Shown here piece after piece: positions 26,753-34,720 of a stretch of 54,423 nucleotides of DNA (within the stretch, counting starts at the first letter, position 1; the number at the start of each line of letters is the position of its first letter). The notes under the pieces were generated by a model that worked only from the letters and a program-made list of their open reading frames with translations, did no database searches and was not told the origin of the DNA. This DNA comes from Holophagaceae bacterium (GTDB lineage Bacteria; Acidobacteriota; Holophagae; Holophagales; Holophagaceae). The stretch is from positions 1-54,423 of the forward strand of contig JANYBM010000100.1 in assembly GCA_025361125.1 (NCBI GenBank), in the 5' to 3' direction. The position numbers and the translations under genes were made by a program.

Positions 26753-27661
26753 ATGGAAACTCGCGCCCAGGGTATCAACAAAGTGCTGTGGCAGATTCTC
26801 TTCCTGAATATCCTGGTGGCCGCGGGCAAGGTCGCTTGGGGGCTCATCAGCGGTTCTACAGCCATGTTCGCCGATGGCATCCACTCCTTCACAGACGGCT
26901 CTGGAAATATCGTTGCGCTTATTGCCATGAAGGCCGCCGGCAAGCCCCCGGACCAGGATCATCCTTATGGGCATCACAAATACGAGGCCTTCGCGAGCGC
27001 CGCCATCGGAATCATGCTGTGCCTCGCCGCGTGGAAGGTGATCAGTGGTTCCGTGTCCGCGCTCGTTGCTTACGCCAACAGCGGCATCCATCCCAAAGTC
27101 GAAGTGACATTCACTTCCTTCGCGGTCATGATCGTCACCCTCGGTATCAATGTCTTTGTAGTGTGGTTTGAAACCCGCCGCGGCAAGGAACTGGGCAGCG
27201 ATGTGCTGCAAGCCGATGCGAAGCATACCCTGTCGGATATTTGGGTGACTCTGGGCGTTCTGCTCTCCTTGGTTTTAGTAAAGATCGGGGTGGCCATTGC
27301 GGACCCCATCGTAGGTCTGTTCGTGGCGGTGGCAATCCTTTGGGCCGCCCTCGAAGTCTTCAAAGGCGTGAAAACCACCTTCTCGGATGAGCAGAGGCTT
27401 GATCCCGTTGATGTGATGAAAAAAGTCATCGCCTTTGCTGGCGTAAAAGGTTGCCACAACATCCGCTCCCGAGGAACCGGCGCAATCATCCATATGGACA
27501 TGAGCATCCTCGTGAATCCAGTCATCACCGTGGAGGAAGGTCATCTCATCGCGCGGGATCTGGAGGTCTGGCTGTGCCAAAACTACGTGGGACTCATGGA
27601 CGTGGTTATCCACGTGGAGCCCGATGACGAAAGTCAGCGCAGCAGATCCGTCATAAACTAG
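26753..27661 (+). CDS. Cation diffusion facilitator (CDF) metal transporter
   Basis: A 302-residue inner-membrane transporter with a very strong ribosome site (GAGGAGGGGAC before the ATG). It exports divalent metals such as Zn, Fe, Co or Mn by proton antiport. The two HxxxD metal-site motifs are visible: MFADGIHSFTD in helix 2 and ADAKHTLSD in helix 5, with DHPYGHHKYE between. The C-terminal cytoplasmic ZT-dimer domain (ISVHLDMSILVNP-like: IIHMDMSILVNPVITVEEGH) is present. Metal specificity cannot be read safely. It is four bases upstream of the LhgO-type gene. Confidence 0.93.
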   Translation: METRAQGINKVLWQILFLNILVAAGKVAWGLISGSTAMFADGIHSFTDGSGNIVALIAMKAAGKPPDQDHPYGHHKYEAFASAAIGIMLCLAAWKVISGSVSALVAYANSGIHPKVEVTFTSFAVMIVTLGINVFVVWFETRRGKELGSDVLQADAKHTLSDIWVTLGVLLSLVLVKIGVAIADPIVGLFVAVAILWAALEVFKGVKTTFSDEQRLDPVDVMKKVIAFAGVKGCHNIRSRGTGAIIHMDMSILVNPVITVEEGHLIARDLEVWLCQNYVGLMDVVIHVEPDDESQRSRSVIN

Positions 27662-27665
27662 ACGA

Positions 27666-28760
27666 ATGGACCGGGTCGAATGCGTAGTTGTGGGTGCGGG
27701 GGTCGTGGGCCTCGCGCTGGCGAGGGCGCTGGCGGTGGCAGGCCATGAAGTTCTGATCCTGGAAGCCGAGGACCGAATCGGCACTGGCATCAGCTCCCGC
27801 AACAGCGAGGTGATCCATGCGGGCATCTACTACGCCAAGGACTCGCTCAAGGCTTCCCTTTGTAGGTCTGGCAAGCGTGCGTTGTACGACTTTTGTGAAG
27901 CAGAGGGCGTGGCGTATCAGCGTTGCGGCAAGCTCATCGTGGCCACGGAGGACGACCAAATCGCCACCCTGCGCCAAGTCCAAGCTCAGGCATCAGGCAA
28001 CGGCGTTGAGCTTGAATGGTTGGACTCCATCGCCGCCACTCGGATGGAACCCAACCTGCGTTGCGCAGCGGCGCTGCATTCACCTTCAACTGGCATCATA
28101 GACAGCCACGGACTGATGCGGGCGCTACGGGCGGACGCGGAACAGCATGGCGCGCTGTTAGTGCTGCGATGCCCGGTTCTACATGGGCACGCCATGGCCG
28201 GAGGCATCGTACTAGAGGTGGGTGGTGAAGAACCCACAAGTCTTCTCACCCGGCAGCTCTTCAACTGCGCAGGATTGGGTGCGCAGGCTGTGGCCCAAAG
28301 CATCGAAGGTATTCGCGCGGATGCGATCCCTTCCTTGCATCTGTCCAAGGGAAGCTACTTTTCGCTGGCAAGACCTTCGCCTTTTTCACGGCTGGTTTAC
28401 CCGGTGCCGGTGAACGATTGGCTGGGGGTCCACTTGACACTCGACCTGGCGGGGCAGGCGCGGTTCGGTCCCGATGCCGAGTGGGTGGATGCTGTTGACT
28501 ACAGCGTGGACCCAGCTCGCTCGGAGGCTTTTTACTCCGCGGTCCGGCACTATTGGCCTGACCTCCCGGATGCTTCCCTGCAACCCGCCTATGCTGGCAT
28601 CCGCCCCAAAATTCAAGGGCCGGGTGAACCCGCGCGGGACTTCGAAATCCAGGGCGAAGAAACCCATGGCGTGCCTGGACTCATCAATCTGCTCGGCATA
28701 GATTCACCGGGACTCACCGCCTGTCTGACCCTCGCGCAGCAGGTTATGGAGCAGTTCTGA
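27666..28760 (+). CDS. lhgO: L-2-hydroxyglutarate oxidase/dehydrogenase-like FAD enzyme
   Basis: A 364-residue DAO-fold flavoenzyme. The FAD-binding GAGVVGLALARALA lies at residues 9-22, followed by the LhgO signature GTGISSRNSEVIHAGIYYAKDSLKA. Later motifs include FNCAGLGAQAVA, KGSYF, YPVP...WLGVHLTLDL and GLINLLGIDSPGLTACL. The family oxidises L-2-hydroxyglutarate to 2-oxoglutarate and feeds electrons to the quinone pool. No ribosome site is seen; TAAACT ends 6 bases before the ATG. Its stop codon abuts exactly the stop codon of the convergent PilT-like gene. Confidence 0.87.
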   Translation: MDRVECVVVGAGVVGLALARALAVAGHEVLILEAEDRIGTGISSRNSEVIHAGIYYAKDSLKASLCRSGKRALYDFCEAEGVAYQRCGKLIVATEDDQIATLRQVQAQASGNGVELEWLDSIAATRMEPNLRCAAALHSPSTGIIDSHGLMRALRADAEQHGALLVLRCPVLHGHAMAGGIVLEVGGEEPTSLLTRQLFNCAGLGAQAVAQSIEGIRADAIPSLHLSKGSYFSLARPSPFSRLVYPVPVNDWLGVHLTLDLAGQARFGPDAEWVDAVDYSVDPARSEAFYSAVRHYWPDLPDASLQPAYAGIRPKIQGPGEPARDFEIQGEETHGVPGLINLLGIDSPGLTACLTLAQQVMEQF

Positions 28761-30260
28761 TCAGGCCCCGGCCTTTTCTTCCCCGTCTTTTCTTGGATCA
28801 AACGGAATCCCGGCTTTTTTGCAGGCTTGGATGAAAGTCTCGCGGTCATGGCATTTCCGGTAGGCTTCCATGGGCTCGATAGCCTTGTCCTTGATGAGTT
28901 TGACCAGTACATCGTTCTGCAACATTTGGCCATACTGACGGCCCGACTTCATGGCGGTGGGAATTTCATGAAGCTCGCCTTTGAAGATCAGATCCGCGAT
29001 TTGTGGGTTGTTGAACATGGTTTCGATGACCGCAACCTGTCCACCACCAACCTTTTTCACCAGGGTTTGGCAAAGTACCGCTTTCAGGGAGCCCGCCAGG
29101 CGCGAGCGTACGGAAGGTTGATGATCTGGTCCGAATACTTCGCTCAAGCGGCTGATGGCATCCAGCGCTGAAGTGGCCGAAAGCATTGCCAGCACCAGCC
29201 GTCCAGCCCCCGCTGCGTCCAAGGCCAATTCCACGGTTTCGGCGTCACGCAATTCCCCTACCACCAGGATGTCCGGAGCCTGCCGCAGGGCGGCCCGGAT
29301 GGCCTGTTTCTGCCGGGCTGGATCCCGGCCTACTTCCCGCTGACGCACCAATGCGCTTCCTTTCAGGAACGGGAATTCGATGGCGTCCTCAATGGTCACG
29401 ATGAAGCCGTGACGAGATTCGTGGGCCATGGCCACCAGGGCCGATACTGTCGTGGTGCGCCCACTGCCGCTGGGCCCGGCAATGACTACCAGGCCATGGT
29501 TGAACTGCACCAGGCGGCGGATGGGTTCGCTCAAGCCCAGGGTGTCGGCGTCTGGCACTTCCTTGGGCATGATGCGCAACGCCACGGCGGGGCCCAGGGC
29601 ATCATGAAAAAGAGAGACTCGCAAGCGGCACTGCAGGCTGTCATTGGTGTATGCGAATTCCGTATCCATGCCCCGTTCAAAAGCATCCCAGTTGGTCTTT
29701 GGAGTGATGCCCTTGATCAAGTCCGTGAGTTCTTTTGCGGGGATGGGTTTGAAGCCTTCTACGGATCCAACGCGTCCCTGGTGCCGCAACAATGGCGATT
29801 CGTCCGCGTTCAAGTAGACGTCCGATCCACCGAGATCCAGCATCCAGGTGATGAGGCTATCCATGCTCAGCACCCGCGCCGGAGCAGGGCCTTTGGGAAG
29901 TAAATAATCCCCGGAGCTTGCTCCGGTGGGTGCTGGCATGCTGTCTTGGGTCAAGGCCCGCACCCTGCCTGCCACAATGCGTGTTCCAACGCTGCTGCGC
30001 TGCAGCAGGAATTGGAAAGGCTCCGTTTCGTAGATGTATTCGAACCGCACTTGTTCACCGCGGAGATAGCTCGTTGAAAGTTCCTCCGGCAGGATTTCCT
30101 TGGCCAGGCCATCGAGTACCGCTCCGACCAACTCCTGGGAGCTCAGGGTCACCCGGTGCCCCCCGGGGATTTCCATGGCCGGGAATTGGCCTGGGTCCAG
30201 ATGCAGGGTGGCCGCACCCTTGACGAGCATCTGAGCCAGAAATTTGTCCAGCTTGGCCAT
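28761..30260 (-). CDS. Degenerate PilT/PilU-like ATPase with duplicated N-terminal domain
   Basis: A 499-residue protein. The ATG at 30260 has GGAG 6 bases upstream; an ATG two codons earlier touches that site. Two PilT-type N-terminal modules are seen: residues 1-105 (FLAQMLVKGAATLHLD) and 133-235 (LITWMLDLGGSDVYLN). The RecA-like core has Walker A GPSGSGRTTT with Arg268 where Lys is invariant. The Asp box is kept (VTIEDAIEFP, 288-296), as are the Walker B region (LVVGELRD) and a C-terminal domain. The His box is altered: LAMLSATSA (358-366) puts Ser at the usual His. PilT/PilU ATPases retract type IV pili. This copy may be weakly active or regulatory (inference). Confidence 0.88.
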   Translation of the reverse strand: MAKLDKFLAQMLVKGAATLHLDPGQFPAMEIPGGHRVTLSSQELVGAVLDGLAKEILPEELSTSYLRGEQVRFEYIYETEPFQFLLQRSSVGTRIVAGRVRALTQDSMPAPTGASSGDYLLPKGPAPARVLSMDSLITWMLDLGGSDVYLNADESPLLRHQGRVGSVEGFKPIPAKELTDLIKGITPKTNWDAFERGMDTEFAYTNDSLQCRLRVSLFHDALGPAVALRIMPKEVPDADTLGLSEPIRRLVQFNHGLVVIAGPSGSGRTTTVSALVAMAHESRHGFIVTIEDAIEFPFLKGSALVRQREVGRDPARQKQAIRAALRQAPDILVVGELRDAETVELALDAAGAGRLVLAMLSATSALDAISRLSEVFGPDHQPSVRSRLAGSLKAVLCQTLVKKVGGGQVAVIETMFNNPQIADLIFKGELHEIPTAMKSGRQYGQMLQNDVLVKLIKDKAIEPMEAYRKCHDRETFIQACKKAGIPFDPRKDGEEKAGA

Positions 30261-30293
30261 GGCCATCTCCGAATCTTTAATTGGATAATTACG

Positions 30294-30306
30294 GCCTATC
30301 ATAGGC
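30294..30306. promoter_or_regulatory. Short perfect dyad upstream of PilT-like gene
   Basis: GCCTAT-C-ATAGGC, a perfect 6-bp inverted repeat with a 1-base centre, 34 bases before the PilT-like ATG. It could be an operator; the A/T-rich stretch between it and the gene could hold promoter elements. No regulator is identified. Confidence 0.35.
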
Positions 30307-30360
30307 TGAAGGCAGAATGATGACCAGGGGAGTGGCGGACTGGGTAGGCTCTCTGCCAAC

Positions 30361-30444
30361 AGCCATGAGCTATCAGCTATGCGGGATGCGGCCAATGGCC
30401 GCTGCCCTGTTTACCTGATAGCTGATGGCTGATTGCTCTTAGCT
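30361..30444. repeat. Inverted pair of heptamer-repeat arrays
   Basis: The left array reads AGCCATG AGCTATC AGCTATG (30361-30381). The right array reads GATAGCT GATGGCT GATTGCT CTTAGCT (30417-30444). Both keep a strict 7-base step, and the right array is the reverse complement of the left: 30361-30374 pairs with 30417-30430 over 14 bases with one mismatch. A large cruciform or stem-loop could form in the divergent region between the PilT-like gene and recG. Confidence 0.8.
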
Positions 30445-30459
30445 TTTTTAAGGAGCCGA

Positions 30460-30465
30460 TACGCT
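30460..30465 (+). promoter_or_regulatory. -10-like TACGCT, leaderless-type start of recG
   Basis: TACGCT ends 7 bases before the recG ATG (30473). An AAGGAG lies 17 bases before the ATG, too far to serve as a ribosome site. Confidence 0.4.
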
Positions 30466-30472
30466 AAGAGCG

Positions 30473-32590
30473 ATGTCCACCCTTGCGCCTCTCCCCCTCA
30501 GTACCCAGGTCACGGTTCTTCGCGGCCTGGGACCGGCGCGAGCTGCGGCCTTGGAGGAAGCAGGCATCCACACCTTGCGCGATCTGCTGATGCAGCTGCC
30601 CTATCGCTACGTGGACCGGGGATCCATCATGAAGCTCGGTGATCTTGAGCTGCGCGGATTCGAGCCGGGCCTGGAGGACCGCGAGATCATCACAGTATTG
30701 GGGTTGGTCCACGATATTCGCCAAACGCTGACGCGGATCCAGCGAATGGCCCTGACCGAAGTGCTGTTGAACGATGGCACCGGAACCTTGAAACTCGTCT
30801 TCTTCAATCAACCGTACCTGGGGCGCAGCCTCAAGATCGGCGACCGCCTGCTGGCCTTTGGGCCACTGTTGAACGGCCGTAATGGAACTGAAATGCGCGG
30901 CCCGCAAATCGAACTCATGAGCCGCGCCGCACATGAAAATTCCAAGAGTGGGCTTGATGAAACCTGGGTGAGCCGCTTTCTGCCGCTCTATCGCAAGATG
31001 GGGCCCATCAGCAGCCTGGTACGAAAAAAGTTGGTGGAAGACGCCCTGCTGCGCGCCCACCCACCCGAAGAATGGCTGCCCCCGGAACTTTGCAGACACC
31101 TCCCCGATACGCTTACCGCGCTGCGGTTGCTGCATCATCCCCCGGATGAAAGCGACGGACGGCTGTTGAACCAGCGCGAAACACCGGCTCATGAACGCTT
31201 GGCGGTGGAAGAACTTTTCGCCTTCGCGCTGGGAGTCGAGCTGCGTCGCGCGGGGCGCTTGAGCCGTCGTGGCCTAGTGGTGCCCACTTCGCCGGATTTG
31301 CGGGAACGCCTGAAATCCTTCCTACCCTTTCATCTCACCCATGCGCAGCGCAAAGTCTTCAAGGAAATCGTGGACGATATCACTTCCGGGCGGGTCATGC
31401 ATCGTCTGCTGCAAGGAGATGTGGGCAGCGGGAAAACCCTGGTTGCATTTCTATCCATGGCCATGGTGGCCGAGACCGGCGGACAGGGCGCCTTGCTGGC
31501 ACCCACGGAAGTTCTGGCCCGACAACACTCATTGACCTTCGAACGCTTGTTGGGAGCTGAAGCCCACCGCATGCAACTTTTGTTAGGCCCCATGAAGGCT
31601 GCAGAAAAACGCGCGGCCCTGGCGCGCATCGCCAGCGGCGAGGTGCGTTACATCGTGGGTACCCATGCCCTATTTCAGGAAGCCGTGAGCTTCAACGATC
31701 TGCGTCTGGTGGTGGTGGATGAGCAGCATCGTTTTGGTGTGAAGCAGCGCGAAGCTTTGAAACAAAAGGGCGGTGATCCTCATTGGCTCGTGATGAGCGC
31801 CACGCCGATTCCGCGCTCCCTGGCGCTTTCGCTGTTTGGTGATCTCGATCAATCGGTGCTCGATGAACTACCACCGGGTCGCCAACCCATCACCACCAGA
31901 CTGGTAGCTACAGATTCCGCTGAGCGGGCCTGGGACCTGATTGAAAAAGAATTAACAGTGGGACGCCAAGCCTTTGTGGTGAGTCCGGCCATAGACCCGA
32001 GTGATGAAAACAAAGTAAAGCTCCGCGATATCCAGGCCATGGAAAGCCTTATCCGCGCACGTTTTCCAGGCCTCGACATGGAAGTTGTCCACGGGCGCCT
32101 GAAGCCCGATGACATGGCGGCGCGCATGAACCGCTTCGTGCAGGGAGACGCGAAGTTGCTCCTGGCGACGACGGTAATCGAAGTGGGAGTGGATGTTCCC
32201 AATGCAACCGTCATGGTGGTGGATCACGCGGAGCGCTTTGGCCTTTCCCAATTGCATCAGCTTCGGGGCCGCGTGGGGCGCGGGGCCCATCGCGGTTTCT
32301 TCGTGATGATCTCAGGCATTGAAACCGAGCGGCTGCATGTGCTGGTGGAAACCCAAGACGGCTTCAAGATCGCGCAAAAGGATCTGGAGATTCGCGGCCC
32401 CGGAGAGTTTTTCGGCACCCGCCAGGCGGGCCTTCCACAATTCCAGGTGGCGGATCTGGTCCGGGACCGGAAGTTGCTCCAGATGTGCCGGGAGGCCGCC
32501 GCCAAAGCCATCGCCTCAGGCCTGACCGACGCGCAGACCGAATGGCTGCAAAGAGAGCAGGAAAGGCTGAAATTGGCCGAAGTGAGCTGA
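30473..32590 (+). CDS. recG: ATP-dependent DNA helicase RecG
   Basis: A 705-residue helicase that reverses stalled replication forks and branch-migrates recombination intermediates. The N-terminal wedge/OB region includes LRDLLMQLPYRYVDRG and LNDGTGTLKLVFFNQPYL. Helicase motifs: I GDVGSGKT (about 315), LLAPTEVLARQH (Ia), II DEQHRFG (about 415), III MSATPIPRSLAL, then VEVGVDVPNATVMVVDHAERFGLSQLHQLRGRVGRG (V and VI), and the C-terminal GEFFGTRQAG. Length is normal. It is a lone gene, divergent from the PilT-like gene. Confidence 0.97.
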   Translation: MSTLAPLPLSTQVTVLRGLGPARAAALEEAGIHTLRDLLMQLPYRYVDRGSIMKLGDLELRGFEPGLEDREIITVLGLVHDIRQTLTRIQRMALTEVLLNDGTGTLKLVFFNQPYLGRSLKIGDRLLAFGPLLNGRNGTEMRGPQIELMSRAAHENSKSGLDETWVSRFLPLYRKMGPISSLVRKKLVEDALLRAHPPEEWLPPELCRHLPDTLTALRLLHHPPDESDGRLLNQRETPAHERLAVEELFAFALGVELRRAGRLSRRGLVVPTSPDLRERLKSFLPFHLTHAQRKVFKEIVDDITSGRVMHRLLQGDVGSGKTLVAFLSMAMVAETGGQGALLAPTEVLARQHSLTFERLLGAEAHRMQLLLGPMKAAEKRAALARIASGEVRYIVGTHALFQEAVSFNDLRLVVVDEQHRFGVKQREALKQKGGDPHWLVMSATPIPRSLALSLFGDLDQSVLDELPPGRQPITTRLVATDSAERAWDLIEKELTVGRQAFVVSPAIDPSDENKVKLRDIQAMESLIRARFPGLDMEVVHGRLKPDDMAARMNRFVQGDAKLLLATTVIEVGVDVPNATVMVVDHAERFGLSQLHQLRGRVGRGAHRGFFVMISGIETERLHVLVETQDGFKIAQKDLEIRGPGEFFGTRQAGLPQFQVADLVRDRKLLQMCREAAAKAIASGLTDAQTEWLQREQERLKLAEVS

Positions 32591-32762
32591 CTTCACGCTT
32601 TAAAAAGAGCCGGACTCACTTAGAACAGCAGTGGTAGCTGTCACAAAAGGGACGCTCGCGCCATAGAAAGGGATGCAGCGGTGCGCGTTTTGTGCATATT
32701 GTTAGAAACTTGGTTAATGTGCCAGGGTTCATCGGCCATCCAAGAAAGGTAACGGGATTCGA

Positions 32763-32918
32763 ATGCGTTTGACCCTCCGCCTCGTGGCGCTCTTGCTGCT
32801 GACCGTTTTCGGGTCGGTGGACGGTGTGCGCATCGCGGCGGTTCCTGCGCTCGAGGCTTGCGCCTGCGACTGTGGCGCCCCTGCGGATGATTTTTGCCAA
32901 TGCAAAGGACCTGCTTAG
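32763..32918 (+). CDS. Small Cys-rich exported peptide (51 aa)
   Basis: A 51-residue ORF, unrecognised. Residues 1-18 are a clear hydrophobic signal (MRLTLRLVALLLLTVFGS). The C-terminal half holds five cysteines in metal-binding-like spacing: EACACDCGAPADDFCQCKG (C33, C35, C37, C45, C47). GGGA lies about 5 bases before the ATG. It precedes the copper/silver efflux genes on the same strand by 341 bases, so a periplasmic metal-binding role is an attractive inference. Evidence that it is translated rests on the signal-like N-terminus and the Cys pattern only. Confidence 0.5.
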   Translation: MRLTLRLVALLLLTVFGSVDGVRIAAVPALEACACDCGAPADDFCQCKGPA

Positions 32919-33259
32919 CCAGCAGCCCCTCCAAAGAGTCAGGATCCCTGCTCTAAATCTTCCTCAGATTGTTCCACCCACACCTTCGCCACTACTGTCA
33001 TCACTATTTCCAAAAAGGCCGAACCCGCGACGAACCCAGAGCCAAGGTCGGAACCAAATCCGTGGCCGATCCAGGTAGCCCAGGGTGCGAGCGTTACCGG
33101 TCCTTCCCTCGTTCGGGTTGGTTACCGCTTCCTAGGAGGCATCCCACCTCCTTCGCGCTGCCTCGAACGCCTTGCCTTGCTTTCTGTATTCCGGAATTGA
33201 GATACGGTCTGCGAATTTTCTAAGCAGATTCATTACGTCTCTCATTTTTGGAGTAAGCC
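32919..33259. other. Non-coding stretch upstream of efflux operon
   Basis: No convincing gene: short open frames here lack ribosome sites, signals or domain patterns. A hairpin AGGAGG-catccca-CCTCCT lies at 33134-33152 without a T tract; its right arm resembles anti-Shine-Dalgarno sequence. A promoter for the efflux operon should lie here, but I cannot place it with confidence. Confidence 0.5.
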
Positions 33260-34669
33260 ATGCGCACATTCCTGTGCCTGGCCCTGGGTCTCATGCCGGT
33301 TGTCGGCAGAGCCCAAGCCCAGAGTCCTACCGCGCCGCCCCAGCAGGAATCGGCTGTGGCCGAAGACCCCGTCCTTACCTCCCTCATTCATGAAGCACTC
33401 GAACAAAACCCCGATCTCGCCAGGTCCAACGCTTTGTTGGAAGCGGACCGCGAACGCATTCCCCAAGCAATAGCCCTTCCCGATCCAAGCCTCTCCCTGG
33501 GCCTCCAGAACGACGGTTTCAAAAGCCTCCAGGTCGGGAAGATGGAGACATCTTTCTACCAGGTGATGTATACCCAACCGCTACCGTGGCCAGGTAAGAG
33601 AAGCCTGCGTGGCGAAGTCGCGGGACTCGGCGCGGACATCACCAAGGTGGCGGTGGAGCGGGCCCGCTTGAGTATTCAAGCCGATGTCAAACGTGCCTAT
33701 TTCGGATTGCTGCTGGTGCGCGGCCAACTCCGATTGCTGGAGGACCAGGCTATTTTTCTGGAGAATGCCCAGGCCATCACCCAGGCGCGTTATGAGGTGG
33801 GACAGGGCGCGCAAGCGGATCTGCTGCGGGCCCAGCTCGAACGGAACCGACTCAGCCAGACGCGCTTCTCCCTTCAGTCCGAAGAACGTGTTTTGCTGGC
33901 GGCGCTCAACCGCCTTCGGGGATCATCAGAGGATTCAGCGATCCCCACCGCAGCTTCATTGGAACAACTGCAATTTCACCCCATGCCGATTGAAGAGGTC
34001 CTGGTCCAAGCCGAGGCGCAAAGCCCAGAACTCCAGGCCGCCCGCCTTGGCGTGAAGCAGGCCGAAGCTAGTTTGGATTTGGCAAAACGGGACCGCTATC
34101 CGGATTTTGCCGTGAGCGGCGCCGTAATGCCCCGTGGAGCCTTGGAACCCATGTGGTCGGTGGGCTTTTCAATTTCGCTCCCGGTCTGGTCGAAACAGAA
34201 ACAGCAGAGGGCGGTGACTGAGCAGGATTGGCGCCGGAAGTCTCAAGGCTCCGAAGCCACCAGCGTGCGCAATATTTTGCACCAGCGCACCCGCGAACGA
34301 TCCGCTCAACTGGACTCAGCGCTTGGAACCATCCGGATCTATCGAGATGGACTGCTGGTGCAGAGCGAGGCCACCTTTCACGCCACCCTGGCCCAATACG
34401 AAACGGGGCGGGTTCCCTTTCTGAGCGTGTTGGAGACCCTCAATGGTTGGCTGGCTGATCGGAGCGGGCTTCTGCAGGCCGTAGCCCAAGCAGAAGCCAT
34501 CCAAATAGCTGTGGAGGAGATCAACCTCTCGGGAACACCCGCAATCAGCGCCCAGGGCCTTGCCGCGGGTTCCTTCGGCATGGGTGGCGCTCCCGGTGGA
34601 TCTGCCATGCCATCGCCCTCAAGGGCTGCGCCAATGAGCGACAGCAGTTCCTCTCCGAAGGCCATGTGA
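33260..34669 (+). CDS. TolC/CusC-type outer-membrane efflux protein
   Basis: A 469-residue outer-membrane factor with a ribosome site (TTGGAGTAAGCC before the ATG) and signal peptide (MRTFLCLALGLMPVVGRAQA). Two OEP repeats show the long amphipathic helices of the TolC tunnel (RYEVGQGAQADLLRAQLERNRLSQ; then ATFHATLAQYETGRVPFLSVLETLNGWL). The early LPDPSLSLGLQND segment resembles metal-efflux outer-membrane factors. The last 35 residues are rich in Met, Gly, Ser and Pro (MGGAPGGSAMP..) and could bind copper or be a disordered tail. First main gene of the CusCBA-type operon; 51 bases precede the adaptor gene. Confidence 0.9.
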   Translation: MRTFLCLALGLMPVVGRAQAQSPTAPPQQESAVAEDPVLTSLIHEALEQNPDLARSNALLEADRERIPQAIALPDPSLSLGLQNDGFKSLQVGKMETSFYQVMYTQPLPWPGKRSLRGEVAGLGADITKVAVERARLSIQADVKRAYFGLLLVRGQLRLLEDQAIFLENAQAITQARYEVGQGAQADLLRAQLERNRLSQTRFSLQSEERVLLAALNRLRGSSEDSAIPTAASLEQLQFHPMPIEEVLVQAEAQSPELQAARLGVKQAEASLDLAKRDRYPDFAVSGAVMPRGALEPMWSVGFSISLPVWSKQKQQRAVTEQDWRRKSQGSEATSVRNILHQRTRERSAQLDSALGTIRIYRDGLLVQSEATFHATLAQYETGRVPFLSVLETLNGWLADRSGLLQAVAQAEAIQIAVEEINLSGTPAISAQGLAAGSFGMGGAPGGSAMPSPSRAAPMSDSSSSPKAM

Positions 34670-34720
34670 AGCGAAGCCAGCCATGAATCCAGACACGAAC
34701 AAATCGAAACGGAGCCTCCC

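Noticed and set aside
30361-30444. Heptamer arrays as a CRISPR array
   Set aside because: Repeats are 7 bases with no spacers, and there are no cas genes.
32824-33223. Overlapping plus-strand frames between the Cys-rich peptide and the CusC-type gene
   Set aside because: They have no ribosome sites, signals or domain patterns; composition fits an intergenic leader.
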